The translations under genes were made by a program, and so were the position numbers. The notes under the pieces are model-generated. The model searched no databases and was not told the origin of the DNA. It worked only from the letters and a program-made list of their open reading frames with translations. A DNA stretch of 64,000 nt from DATMQA01 sp035566895 (GTDB lineage: Bacteria; Verrucomicrobiota; Verrucomicrobiia; Limisphaerales; UBA8199), in contig DATMQA010000227.1 in NCBI GenBank assembly GCA_035566895.1, forward strand, positions 5,835 through 69,834, in the 5' to 3' direction. Positions 25,301 through 33,242 of the stretch are shown here, piece by piece. Within the stretch, counting starts at the first letter, position 1. The number at the start of each line of letters is the position of its first letter.

Positions 25301-28162
25301 GACCCCCAGAACGTTATGGAGAGGCTCATTCGAATCATCATGGATGCAACCGGATTCGAGCGGGACGAGATCAAGCCGGAGATGGATCTCCGGAAGGACC
25401 TTTCCATCCGCTCCAGCCGCCTTCCCATCATCATGGATGCCGCGGAAAGCCAATTCGGGATTACGATCGAATTGGAGGAGTTTATTGATGCCCGTACGGT
25501 CAACGACATCGCGCAGAGGATATCCCAGGTAATCGCCGGGCAGCCAGTCGGGAGCCTGCCGCCGGCCACCCGAGCTTTTGACCCCGGGCCAGCGCAGGAT
25601 GAAATGTCGAAGCCTCTCGATGGTGAGGGGTGTGTAAAGCGACTCATATTCAGCCGTGTCCCCTTGGAACTGCCGGCCTCCATTCCCATGGAATTGGGCC
25701 CAGGCGAAGCGGTCCTCCTTCTCTCACCTGACAGGGATGACACGATTGCCGGAAGGGCCGCAGACATCCTCCGGCAGGATTACGGGGTTGACACGATTCC
25801 CATGCGATTCATGCAAACGGCCTTGGGTCCGGGCGAGGAGGGCCACGACCTTCTGACTGATGAAGGGTCGGGCAGGGCAGCGGAGAGAATCCGGGGCCTG
25901 GCGTCACTCGCCGGGATGGTCATCAGCTTGCCTGGGGTGGGGTCGGGAAGGCTAAGGGGCGTGGCGGATGTGCCGCAGCTTCTCAGGGGGCTCTTGCTCC
26001 CACTGAAGGCCTTTCTGCAATCATCGAAGAAGAAATTTGTCGTGCTGATCCATTCCCGGGGGGATACCGAGACTTTCGGCCGGCTGTCGGCGGAGGGGGT
26101 GCTTGGGCTGTTTCTGAGCGCAGCGCAGGAGTATTCCTCGGTCCAATTCCGCACGCTGGAAATCGGGCAGGATACCGACCTTCGCGTTGCCTTACGCGGG
26201 GCTTTGGACAAAGGTTACACCGCGGTGGAGATGATGCATCGTGATGGAAGTGTTTTCACCTCGGAGGGGCACGTAGCCCCTGCGGTCTTCGGGGATATTT
26301 CCGGCATGATTCTGAGCCCTGGAGACGTCGTGGTCATGTCTGGGGGCGCAACTGGGATCAGCGCCCACCTGGCGCGCAGTCTTGTGCCCTTCATGCCCCG
26401 TCTCGTCTTCCTGGGGAGAACGACTCTGGATCCAAGCATCGATTCCGATTCAACGATTCAACGATTCAACGATTCTGACGCGGTCGCTGCCGATCGCAGG
26501 GCATCAGAGATCGCCCAGGGCGACGGCGTATTTCCCCCCGCATTCCTGGGAGCGGTGTCTGCCGACCGCAGGGCATCGGAGATCGCTCGGACTTTGGCCG
26601 AGCTGCGCGCCTCAGGGATCGAAGCAACCTACCATACCTGCGATGTAACGGACCCGGACGCGGTCCATGCTGTCATGGGCGAGGTGGTAAGCCGTTATGG
26701 CAGGATCGACGGGATCATTCACGGTGCCGGCGTCCTCAGGGATGGCCTCCTCAGCCAGATGACCCCGGACGATCTTTCCAAGGTGGCGGACGTCAAGTTC
26801 CTGGGCGCTTGGAACCTATTCTCGGCGGCGGAGCGGGCAGGCTTGAGGTTCTTCGTCGGCCTCTCCTCGGTGGCCGCGATCCAGGGAAATCCCGGCCAGA
26901 CCAACTACGCTGCAGCCAACCGGATGATGTCCGCGTTACTCAGATACCTTCGCCGGAAAAACTGCGCCATCCGGTTCAAGGCTTTGATGCTTCCCCCGGT
27001 CGAGGGGGCAGGCATGGCGGAGGATCCGGAGGTCCGGGATTTGATGAGGCGTAAGGGCGCAGCGTACCTCCATGTAAATGAGATTGCAGAGCTTTTTTGC
27101 CGGGAACTCTCCGTAGCCCCGGCCGACGACGATTGGGTGATGTTCATGAGAAGACTGCCGTCCGTGAGGACGGCACGGTTAAATGATACCCTCCCACCTG
27201 GGCTCGATGGAGAATTGAATGGAGGCGCCGTGGCCTTCAGGGCCAAAGACTTCCCCATGATTGAGGGGCTTTCTCGCCTGGACATCCGCCGGGGACACCT
27301 GGACGCCTCCAGAGCGTTTTCCCAGGAGAAGGATCTGTGGATGGCGGATCACAGGCCCTTCACGTTCATCAAGTATCCTCTGGTCTCAGCCACCATGGTA
27401 GTGGAGACATTCATGGAAGCCGCCCGGCTCCTGTATCCCCAACTGCACGTGCGAGGAGTTCGCCAAGTACGGCTCATGGACATGATCCAATGTCCTCCCG
27501 CGCTTCCGCGTCCTTCGATGATCTCCTGCCGCCGAGCCGACAATGGTCTTCGGGAGGTATGGTGCGAAGTTTCTCTGTCAACACAAGACATCTCTCCCGC
27601 GGGAAGACTAACGGGTGGCTTCATCCCACACTGCAAGGGCCAAGTGATCCTCGATGGCGGAAAAGGAAATCTCGGGGATGGATTCCAGGATTTTCCCGTC
27701 CGTCGTGAGGAACTGCGAACGGGGCCCATGGATCATAAGCAGGTGCTTAAATGGTACAAAAACCACAGTGGCCTCGAAGACAGATATCGCGTGATTGATC
27801 TCCTTGACGGTGCAGGTCCGGGAGTGGTGCGGGGCCAAACGATCTACCGGGAGACAAGTGATTTCGCGAATCTGGAGAACGCACGGTACCAATACTCACC
27901 CTATCTTTTCGAGGCTCTTTTACAGTTGGTTATCTTTTACAGCGCTGCAATGGACCCATCGGAGCGACGATCCATGATTCCCACGGAAATCGACGAGATG
28001 CGGTTCCTACGGCCATGCCGAGCGGGGGAACGGGTGAACCTGGAGGCCCGCTTGCGGGTGCAGGATGAGAAAGGCTTCACCTGGGACGCCAGAGGACTTG
28101 ACGATCAAGGACGCGCCATTATGCAGGTCCATAATATGCGTATGCACTTGGTTTCGAACTGA
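22367..28162 (+). CDS. Iterative type I polyketide/secondary-lipid synthase (KS-AT-ACP-KR-DH)
   Basis: The 1931-aa single-module enzyme starts at ATG 22367, eight bases after GGAGG. Domain order: ketosynthase (about 35-500; C237 in SAACATSL, H378 in VECHATST, H414 in QIGHTLGASG); malonyl-type acyltransferase (about 590-880; S677 in GHSLGE, H783 in AFHSP); one ACP (about 985-1060; LSIRSS with S1016 as the likely pantetheine site); ketoreductase (about 1320-1600; GGATGI, S1501, Y1514); hot-dog dehydratase (about 1640-1931; H1662 in ADHRPF, E1849 in YLFEALLQ). No enoylreductase or thioesterase is present, so unsaturated or hydroxylated chains are expected. The order matches enediyne/PUFA-synthase-like iterative PKSs, here with a separate PPTase. 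Product unknown. Confidence 0.93.
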   Translation: MLAEPPPRGPLHIETPSPGVGHGRKRVAPHTNGQERVAITGMSILNALGKSPEEVWAASLALKSGIASVPPSRWDHGYYYDPRPRVPDKTYCKVGAFLDFPISRSELGIPPQDFRTMTEATRITMWLADKAIRASGILESAIPRERIGVLISQNSGEAAGTLTNIIIRAYVHDILAAVNRAVHLTPEQASAIEQEVKAGRMAPDDTTLLGRLNCAASGFICNRYGFMGPSHSVSAACATSLVALHSAVQMIRNGIIDAAIVGGGEDNLTHLHYLEFSALGALFGLSGRERPAHETSRPFDAERDGMVLGEGGGMIVIERERLARARGASVHAIITGMGASNNHLGMVESSSVTQEIAIRASFRGLPYGPEAVDLVECHATSTRQGDVEEVRALKTFFNSSKRTVLTSFKSQIGHTLGASGINNLVRGVMAMKAGVFPATLNYKHPDPEMGLEGSGFLIASEPLDWKRGNGQPRRLQVNAFGFGGSNYVVHLEQARDGADTIMVGPDRASRVAGKKDGGPPPIEGISFFRTEMAGRYCRMAVVAQSEEEALAIIERSATLAEAGIASSKTARALAQQGIFISPEDLPVPPLAFVFPGQGAHYGGMGRNLYESFPVIKEWMDRAAAAADFDLLHLLFHDREENLQKTRWQQPALFALEHAMARYLISLGIRPMAMAGHSLGELTALCLAGVYSLEDGFRIVNTRARCMDKAAAENMDPGAMAAVDAPLDLVMEMIHGRADVHISNINAPNQVVLGGNTEAVKNLGSRLKEMGYRFTLLRVSMAFHSPIMRVIHDELEAFVASIPFHPPQVPVLSNTTMAAYPSDPDEIKRILMAHLESTVHWMNNVQTLWNGHGVRLFVEVGPGDILSNLIADTLPESACIQTCIAPAETIIYTTALAQLFVQGHLKVQKEPGWVSLPAFGKPPEARPAAPASSLRPSEPRRSGVPEGQKQVSPGKPAAAHLDPAAAIMGKASPAINETPDPQNVMERLIRIIMDATGFERDEIKPEMDLRKDLSIRSSRLPIIMDAAESQFGITIELEEFIDARTVNDIAQRISQVIAGQPVGSLPPATRAFDPGPAQDEMSKPLDGEGCVKRLIFSRVPLELPASIPMELGPGEAVLLLSPDRDDTIAGRAADILRQDYGVDTIPMRFMQTALGPGEEGHDLLTDEGSGRAAERIRGLASLAGMVISLPGVGSGRLRGVADVPQLLRGLLLPLKAFLQSSKKKFVVLIHSRGDTETFGRLSAEGVLGLFLSAAQEYSSVQFRTLEIGQDTDLRVALRGALDKGYTAVEMMHRDGSVFTSEGHVAPAVFGDISGMILSPGDVVVMSGGATGISAHLARSLVPFMPRLVFLGRTTLDPSIDSDSTIQRFNDSDAVAADRRASEIAQGDGVFPPAFLGAVSADRRASEIARTLAELRASGIEATYHTCDVTDPDAVHAVMGEVVSRYGRIDGIIHGAGVLRDGLLSQMTPDDLSKVADVKFLGAWNLFSAAERAGLRFFVGLSSVAAIQGNPGQTNYAAANRMMSALLRYLRRKNCAIRFKALMLPPVEGAGMAEDPEVRDLMRRKGAAYLHVNEIAELFCRELSVAPADDDWVMFMRRLPSVRTARLNDTLPPGLDGELNGGAVAFRAKDFPMIEGLSRLDIRRGHLDASRAFSQEKDLWMADHRPFTFIKYPLVSATMVVETFMEAARLLYPQLHVRGVRQVRLMDMIQCPPALPRPSMISCRRADNGLREVWCEVSLSTQDISPAGRLTGGFIPHCKGQVILDGGKGNLGDGFQDFPVRREELRTGPMDHKQVLKWYKNHSGLEDRYRVIDLLDGAGPGVVRGQTIYRETSDFANLENARYQYSPYLFEALLQLVIFYSAAMDPSERRSMIPTEIDEMRFLRPCRAGERVNLEARLRVQDEKGFTWDARGLDDQGRAIMQVHNMRMHLVSN
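26447..26475 (+). repeat. Three tandem GATTCAAC octamers inside the ketoreductase
   Basis: GATTCAAC repeats three times at 26447-26470, followed by a partial GATTC. They encode a low-complexity insert between the nucleotide-binding strand and the following helix of the KR domain. Confidence 0.85.
26487..26586 (+). repeat. 28-bp near-identical direct repeats, 72 bp apart, in the ketoreductase
   Basis: The segment at 26487-26514 recurs at 26559-26586 with two mismatches. Both encode ADRRASEIA in the same frame, and the 72-bp offset preserves the frame. It looks like an old duplication or insertion within the KR domain. Confidence 0.8.
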
Positions 28163-28179
28163 GCTGCGGGCACGCACAG

Positions 28180-29040
28180 ATGGGAGTGAATGTGGCACAG
28201 GATCGCGAAGAAGTAAGAGTCCATACGATGAATCCCGTTCATCGACGGGGGCCGGTCTTCTATGCATCCCTGCCACGTGGCACTGAAACCCCGAAGGGAC
28301 AGGGGATGAACGGAGAAGCAATCAAGCACCAACTGGTCTCCGTCCTGTGGGATCACGTTGTGGCGATGGACAATCCTCTCTGGAGATTCCGCCTTTCCTC
28401 CACCAGCGCGGTGTTCCCAATTCAGGTGGTCCACGATCCGCTTGGCAAGCCGCATCTCCGGTTGGGTGCCCATCGGGGGCCGGCCATCTCCTTCAGCGAA
28501 GGTGGAGGGACAGTCTGGGCCGCCCTCTGTGGGGATGAGTCCGAGGTGGGCCTCGATGTAGCAGGGGCGGTCGAATTCCAGGGAGAATACCCCTTTCACC
28601 GAGTCTTTAATGCACAAGAGCTTCAACATGCCTTGAATTTGGCGGGTGGAGATTTGGAAAAGGCATCCGCCTTGCTCTGGACTGTGAAGGAAGCCGTTGT
28701 CAAGGCCCTCGGATGCGCATTCCACTTTGTGGATCCATTGCAAATCCACGTCGATCCATCTATAGCGGAGGACGACGGGTACACCTTTCCCGTACGCTTA
28801 TCCGGAAAGGCTCTGGCGCGTTTTCCACCAGGTGCAGGCCCGTCCCTATGGGTGCGTTCGTTTCCACAGGTGAAGCTGTGGCTTTCCATCGCCGTTTTGA
28901 ACCGCCAGATCGATACGGCGGTGGGCGAAAGCATGCCTGGCGCGTGCCCCTGCTTAGCAGCCACACGAAGAATGCCTCACTCGCAGTCCCTCCTTAATCA
29001 GGCAGATTTACCGTCCAGCCAACGGGGAGATCTGGAATGA
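28180..29040 (+). CDS. 4'-phosphopantetheinyl transferase (Sfp-type)
   Basis: The 286-aa protein shows the PPTase signature in order: HRGPAISFSEGG (P3-like), EVGLDVA where the magnesium-binding GxDxE motif lies (the final acidic residue is Ala here), and WTVKEAVVKALG with W167, K170 and E171. It would attach phosphopantetheine from CoA to the ACP of the synthase 17 bases upstream. Enediyne-type PKSs carry this domain fused at their C-terminus; here it is a separate protein. Its TGA overlaps the next ATG (ATGA at 29037), so it is translationally coupled to the following gene. Confidence 0.88.
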   Translation: MGVNVAQDREEVRVHTMNPVHRRGPVFYASLPRGTETPKGQGMNGEAIKHQLVSVLWDHVVAMDNPLWRFRLSSTSAVFPIQVVHDPLGKPHLRLGAHRGPAISFSEGGGTVWAALCGDESEVGLDVAGAVEFQGEYPFHRVFNAQELQHALNLAGGDLEKASALLWTVKEAVVKALGCAFHFVDPLQIHVDPSIAEDDGYTFPVRLSGKALARFPPGAGPSLWVRSFPQVKLWLSIAVLNRQIDTAVGESMPGACPCLAATRRMPHSQSLLNQADLPSSQRGDLE

Positions 29041-30173
29041 GTAACCTTACCTGCAAGTGCGTACCGCGGTTAGACGGAGTGTCGGCAGCAGACCTTGGAC
29101 GGCTTTTCCCGGAGCCTTCTAACGCCGCCCCTATTCTTGCTCTGTTGCAGGAATCGGGTATTGACGGTTTTAACCTGCGGAGCCTCGTGGTGTTGAAAGA
29201 GGATGTTCCTATTCTCTTGTTGCCGTTGTTTGAAACCCGTTTTGATTTGTCCACCTATGTTGAGGGCTGGCTCAAAAAATTACTGAAAATCGCAGGCCGT
29301 CTCATCCCGTCGGTTTTTCAACCCCGTATTTTGGCCGTGGGGTTGGTGACAGGGGAATGGAGTGAAATCGGGGTTGATCCTCGAATCGACGCGGGCACAC
29401 TCGAATCGGCATTCAAAATGGCATTTGGGGCTCTGCAAGCGCTCGCGGCCGAACTCAAAAGCGACATCGTGGCGCTTTACAACTTTAGTGATTACGGCCG
29501 AGTTCCCCAGGAATTACTCAATAAGTTCAACCGGGTGAAATGTCAATCTTCCGCCCGAATGCCGATCGATTTTAGCAGCCTGGAGGAATTCTTTGCCCGC
29601 CTTTCAAGAGCCGCGCGAAAAGACCTGCGCCGCAAAATGCGGGTTGCCCCCGAAGTCCGGGTGGTTCGAAGTCGCGACATTTCGCCTGTTCTGGACAGGA
29701 TCTACCATCTTTATCTTGAAACAGTAGAGCGCAGCCCCATGGCGTTTGGCGCGCACAACCGTTTATTCTTTGAGAAAATCTGTGAGCGAGTCCCGGGCGC
29801 CGAATACACGCTCTATTTTGTGGGGGAAGAACTCGCGGCTTTCAACCTGCTCGTCGTAAAACCGGAAGTGATGGTGGATAAGAACTTCTGCATGGATTAC
29901 GAGCTCGGCCGCAAATACAATCTTTATGTTTTGTCCTGGCTGGAGAATATCCGCACCTGCGTGGAACGAGGAATTCCGATCTATCACACGGGCCAGGGCC
30001 ATGAGAAAACCAAAGCGCATCTGGGGGCGACGTTGATCCAAATCTATCTTCTCTTCAAACACCGCCAGCCCGTGATTAACCGCATTCTTGTCGCGTCGCC
30101 GGCGGTGAGCGAAGGGGTTCTCAGCCGCCTCGGGTTCTGGCCCGCCGCCCCGGGTGCGCCGGGCCAGGGCTGA
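29037..30173 (+). CDS. FemAB/GNAT-like acyltransferase
   Basis: The 378-aa protein looks like a FemAB- or BioF2-type GNAT: FFARLSRAARKDLRRKMRVA is the conserved helix after the first lobe, and LYFVGEELAAFNLLV, YHTGQGHEKTKAHLGA and FKHRQP follow as in proteins that transfer acyl or aminoacyl groups onto cell-surface or lipid acceptors. The start overlaps the PPTase stop and the stop lies ten bases before the ABC ATPase. Together with the GNAT at 21203 it offers two candidates for joining the polyketide chain to an amine or sugar. The acceptor is unknown. Confidence 0.7.
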   Translation: MSNLTCKCVPRLDGVSAADLGRLFPEPSNAAPILALLQESGIDGFNLRSLVVLKEDVPILLLPLFETRFDLSTYVEGWLKKLLKIAGRLIPSVFQPRILAVGLVTGEWSEIGVDPRIDAGTLESAFKMAFGALQALAAELKSDIVALYNFSDYGRVPQELLNKFNRVKCQSSARMPIDFSSLEEFFARLSRAARKDLRRKMRVAPEVRVVRSRDISPVLDRIYHLYLETVERSPMAFGAHNRLFFEKICERVPGAEYTLYFVGEELAAFNLLVVKPEVMVDKNFCMDYELGRKYNLYVLSWLENIRTCVERGIPIYHTGQGHEKTKAHLGATLIQIYLLFKHRQPVINRILVASPAVSEGVLSRLGFWPAAPGAPGQG

Positions 30174-30182
30174 CAGGAGCGC

Positions 30183-31133
30183 ATGACGAACGAAGCTGAA
30201 CCCGTAATCGAAGTCGAGCATCTGACGAAACGCTACGGCGAGTTGCTGGCGGTTGACGGCATATCATTCACTGTCAGGAAAGGTGAAGTGTTCGCATTCC
30301 TTGGCCCAAACGGCGCGGGCAAGACCACAACCGTCGAAATTATCGAGACCATCCGCTCGTCCACATCGGGAAGCGTGCGCCTGCTCGGGATGGATGTTAC
30401 CAAGAGGAAACGCGACATCGTCCCCCGCATCGGCGTCCTTCCACAGGGGTTCAGTTCGTTCGACAGGATCACGGTCCGGGAAACCCTCCAGTACTATTCG
30501 AGGCTCTTTTGCCGCAGGGAAACCGATATCGACGGGCTGATCGAACTGGTGAACCTCAAGGACAAGTCTCGAGAGCAGTACAAGAACCTCTCCGGGGGCT
30601 TGAAGCAGCGTCTCGGAATCGCGATTGCGCTCGTCAACGATCCCGAGGTCGTGTTCCTCGACGAGCCGACGACCGGGCTCGATCCCGCCGCAAGGCGCGA
30701 GGTGTGGAATGTCCTGCTGGGCCTGAAGGAAAAGGGGAAGACGATATTTCTCACCACGCACTACATGGAGGAAGCGGAGCTTCTCGCAGACGCTGTCGCC
30801 ATAATCTCCAAGGGGAAAATCATCGCGATGGACTCTCCCCGGGAGCTCATCGAAGGCAACGCGAGATACTTGCTGCTCACGCTACAGGCCATCGATGAAA
30901 AAGTCTTTGAAATTGTCCGGAACATGGGCTTCGAGCCGATCCATGACAACCACAAAAACATCAAAGTCCGGGTGGCGCAAACGGACGACGTCTTGAAGAT
31001 ACTGAATGGCCTCAAGGACGAAGGGGCTTCATTCCTTAACCTGGACGTTCGCAAGCCCAACCTCGAAGAAGTCTTCCTTCAACTCACCGGCGAAGCACTC
31101 CAAGAGAATCTCGCTGAAAGGGAGGCGAAATGA
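30183..31133 (+). CDS. ABC exporter ATP-binding protein
   Basis: The 316-aa protein has a full ABC ATPase set: Walker A GPNGAGKTT, Q-loop in VLPQGFSSFD, signature LSGGLKQRLGIA, Walker B VVFLDEPTTGLDP and the switch His in LTTHYMEEAELL. A C-terminal extension of about 90 residues is typical of DrrA/CcmA-like exporters. Its TGA overlaps the ATG of the permease gene. It likely drives export of the cluster product across the inner membrane. Confidence 0.93.
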   Translation: MTNEAEPVIEVEHLTKRYGELLAVDGISFTVRKGEVFAFLGPNGAGKTTTVEIIETIRSSTSGSVRLLGMDVTKRKRDIVPRIGVLPQGFSSFDRITVRETLQYYSRLFCRRETDIDGLIELVNLKDKSREQYKNLSGGLKQRLGIAIALVNDPEVVFLDEPTTGLDPAARREVWNVLLGLKEKGKTIFLTTHYMEEAELLADAVAIISKGKIIAMDSPRELIEGNARYLLLTLQAIDEKVFEIVRNMGFEPIHDNHKNIKVRVAQTDDVLKILNGLKDEGASFLNLDVRKPNLEEVFLQLTGEALQENLAEREAK

Positions 31134-32245
31134 GCCCGCGCATCATCAGTGCAAACCTCGTCGTGAAGCTCAGGAGCTTCTACCGTGAGAGAACCACCAT
31201 GTTCTTCACGCTCGCGTTTCCGATAATTCTGATTCTCGTCTTCGGCACGATATTCATGAGCCAGGACAACGTGGGTTATCACCTTTGCGTGCAGGACCTC
31301 GACCAGACGACTTCGTCCGCACAGTCCATCAAGACCCTGGAGGTCAACGGGGAATTCAAGATAACCAGAGTCGATCCTGCCGTCAACGCCACGCAATACG
31401 TCAGGGACAACAAGGTGAACCTTGTCCTGGTTATTCCCCAAGGCTATGAAAGGTCCCTCCTGCGGCGGATGAAGCACAACGACCTCAAAGCATCCGTCAC
31501 CATCACCTATATCTACGACCCCAGCTCTTCGTCGGTGACCACCAAGATGCAAATCCTGGACGCAGTGTTAGCCGGGATCAACCAGGGGATGTCCGGGAAG
31601 CCGCCGTTCCTCAAGTCGGTTGGGAGCTCGATCCTCACCAAGAAATACCGGTTCATCGAGTTCTTCGTCCCTGGTATCATCGCGATGTCGGTGATGACGT
31701 TGAGTCTGTTCAGCACGGTGGATTCGGACACGGAGCTCCGGCAGAAGGGTGTCATCAGGAAGCTATCCACGACGCCCATCACCCGCACCGACTGGATCCT
31801 GGCGAGCATCCTGTACCAATTCATACTCGCGGTCATATCCACGATTGTGATGCTGTTGGTGAGCTACGCCGTGTTTGACGTCAACCTGCATATAGACGCC
31901 TGGCTCCCTGCGTTCATTCTGCTTGACGTGTTCGCGTTTGTCGGAATCGGGATGATACTGACCCGCTTCGTGAGGGAGGCGCAGAGCGCCGCCGCCGCGG
32001 GAAACAGCATCAGTTTCCCGATGATGTTCCTCTCGGGGAGCTTCTTCCCGATCGAGCTGATGCCGGGGTTTCTGCAAAAGTTCGCTAGAATACTGCCTCT
32101 CTACTACGTGAATGAGGGGCTCCGGGCGGCCATGGTATTTACCGACAACCTGGCTGCGCTGAAAGACTCCGCGGTCATAGGGGTTTTCGCGGCTGTGGTT
32201 TTCATTCTGGGTATCATAGCCACCAAATGGGAAGAGAGCGCGTGA
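31130..32245 (+). CDS. ABC-2 type exporter permease
   Basis: The 371-aa protein has one N-terminal membrane helix (MFFTLAFPIILILVFGTIF), a periplasmic domain of about 150 residues, then five to six helices with the ABC-2 family segments RQKGVIRKLSTTPITR and a PMMFLSGSFFPIELMP motif. That is the YhhJ/DrrB-type layout. It overlaps the ATPase gene by four bases. Substrate is inferred to be the polyketide lipid because of gene order. Confidence 0.9.
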   Translation: MSPRIISANLVVKLRSFYRERTTMFFTLAFPIILILVFGTIFMSQDNVGYHLCVQDLDQTTSSAQSIKTLEVNGEFKITRVDPAVNATQYVRDNKVNLVLVIPQGYERSLLRRMKHNDLKASVTITYIYDPSSSSVTTKMQILDAVLAGINQGMSGKPPFLKSVGSSILTKKYRFIEFFVPGIIAMSVMTLSLFSTVDSDTELRQKGVIRKLSTTPITRTDWILASILYQFILAVISTIVMLLVSYAVFDVNLHIDAWLPAFILLDVFAFVGIGMILTRFVREAQSAAAAGNSISFPMMFLSGSFFPIELMPGFLQKFARILPLYYVNEGLRAAMVFTDNLAALKDSAVIGVFAAVVFILGIIATKWEESA

Positions 32246-32284
32246 TGGCAAAGTGTCCCGAAACTCCCAGGAGCCAGGAGGGCG

Positions 32285-33088
32285 ATGAATGCCAAAGCCA
32301 GGAACGGCGATATGGAAATGCGGCGGACTAGAGGACCTGCTGTCAGGAGATATGCCTGGCTCTGGCAGCTTGTTCTGGCGGCGGGGACATTCGGGCTTGG
32401 GGGGTGCTGCCAGCCGCGAGCAAACAGCGTCCTTCCGCCGGCCCCGAGAGCTGCGGTTGCGGGCGCGGAGCCAGCGCTGCCTGCGGCTTCGCAGGAGGAC
32501 GTCGAAACCATCCTCAAACGGATGGAAGCCGCCTACGATAAGGTCGAGGATTACCAAGCTGAAGTTGAAGTCATCTGGTTCGAAGACGACGGGTCCATCA
32601 AATCGGAAAAGTCCTTATACACCCACAAGAAGCCAAAGTGGATCCGCATCGACCTTCTATCACCCCGAGCGGGTATGATCCTGGTGTATCCTGACCGGAA
32701 CGGGAAGGTTCTCATGAAACCGCAGGGATTGTTGTCCCGGTTGACGTTGCATCTAAGGGTGGACGATCCGGTGCTGCAAAGCCCGTCAGGGCAGCGAATG
32801 AACCAGACGGATCTGGGGCTGCTCATCAAGAACATCCGGCACAGCGTGACCGATCAGCGTCGGGGGCCGGTATCCCTTTTGGAGGACAAAGATACCCTTC
32901 AGATTCAGGTCCTGGCGGATGACCATTTTCGGAAAGGGGTGGAAACAGGATACCAGTTCCTGATCAGCAAGGAACTCCGGCTTCCTGTAGAAGTGGGCAT
33001 GTCCACGACGAATGGCGTGCAGGAGGGGAGGATAATTTTCCGCAACCTCCGGACGAATATCAACGTTCCCGATGACCTGTTCCAGTAA
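32285..33088 (+). CDS. LolA-like outer-membrane lipoprotein-sorting protein
   Basis: ATG 32285 follows AGGAGG closely. A basic N-terminus and hydrophobic stretch end in GLGGC (C41), a plausible lipobox, so the protein is probably a lipoprotein. The mature part (ILKRMEAAYDKVEDYQAEVEV, KPKWIRIDLLSPRAGMILVYPD, LPVEVGMSTTNGVQEGRIIFRNLRTN) has the curved-sheet pattern of the LolA/LolB superfamily, which carries lipids or lipoproteins across the periplasm. Coming directly after the ABC pair, it probably receives the exported lipid. It closes the cluster. Confidence 0.78.
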   Translation: MNAKARNGDMEMRRTRGPAVRRYAWLWQLVLAAGTFGLGGCCQPRANSVLPPAPRAAVAGAEPALPAASQEDVETILKRMEAAYDKVEDYQAEVEVIWFEDDGSIKSEKSLYTHKKPKWIRIDLLSPRAGMILVYPDRNGKVLMKPQGLLSRLTLHLRVDDPVLQSPSGQRMNQTDLGLLIKNIRHSVTDQRRGPVSLLEDKDTLQIQVLADDHFRKGVETGYQFLISKELRLPVEVGMSTTNGVQEGRIIFRNLRTNINVPDDLFQ

Positions 33089-33181
33089 GGCAGGTGAGTC
33101 AACATGAACAAAAGCATTTGGGGGGGACATGAAAATAAAACCGATCTTTAGCCATATTAGGGTGAGCAGGGGCCGCGGGTC

Positions 33182-33210
33182 TTGCAGAAGATATGTAAAC
33201 CTGATAATAC
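33182..33210 (+). promoter_or_regulatory. Sigma-70-type promoter for iorAB
   Basis: TTGCAG (33182-33187), a 17-base spacer and TAATAC (33205-33210) form a good housekeeping promoter, with a predicted start about 25 bases before ATG 33243. It implies iorAB is transcribed separately from the lipid cluster. Confidence 0.65.
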
Positions 33211-33242
33211 ATCGGAACCCTTTTCGCGCGGAGCATGTATAA

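Noticed and set aside
26447..26586. CRISPR-like repeats
   Set aside because: Short octamers and one in-frame duplication within a coding region; no spacers or cas genes in the window.
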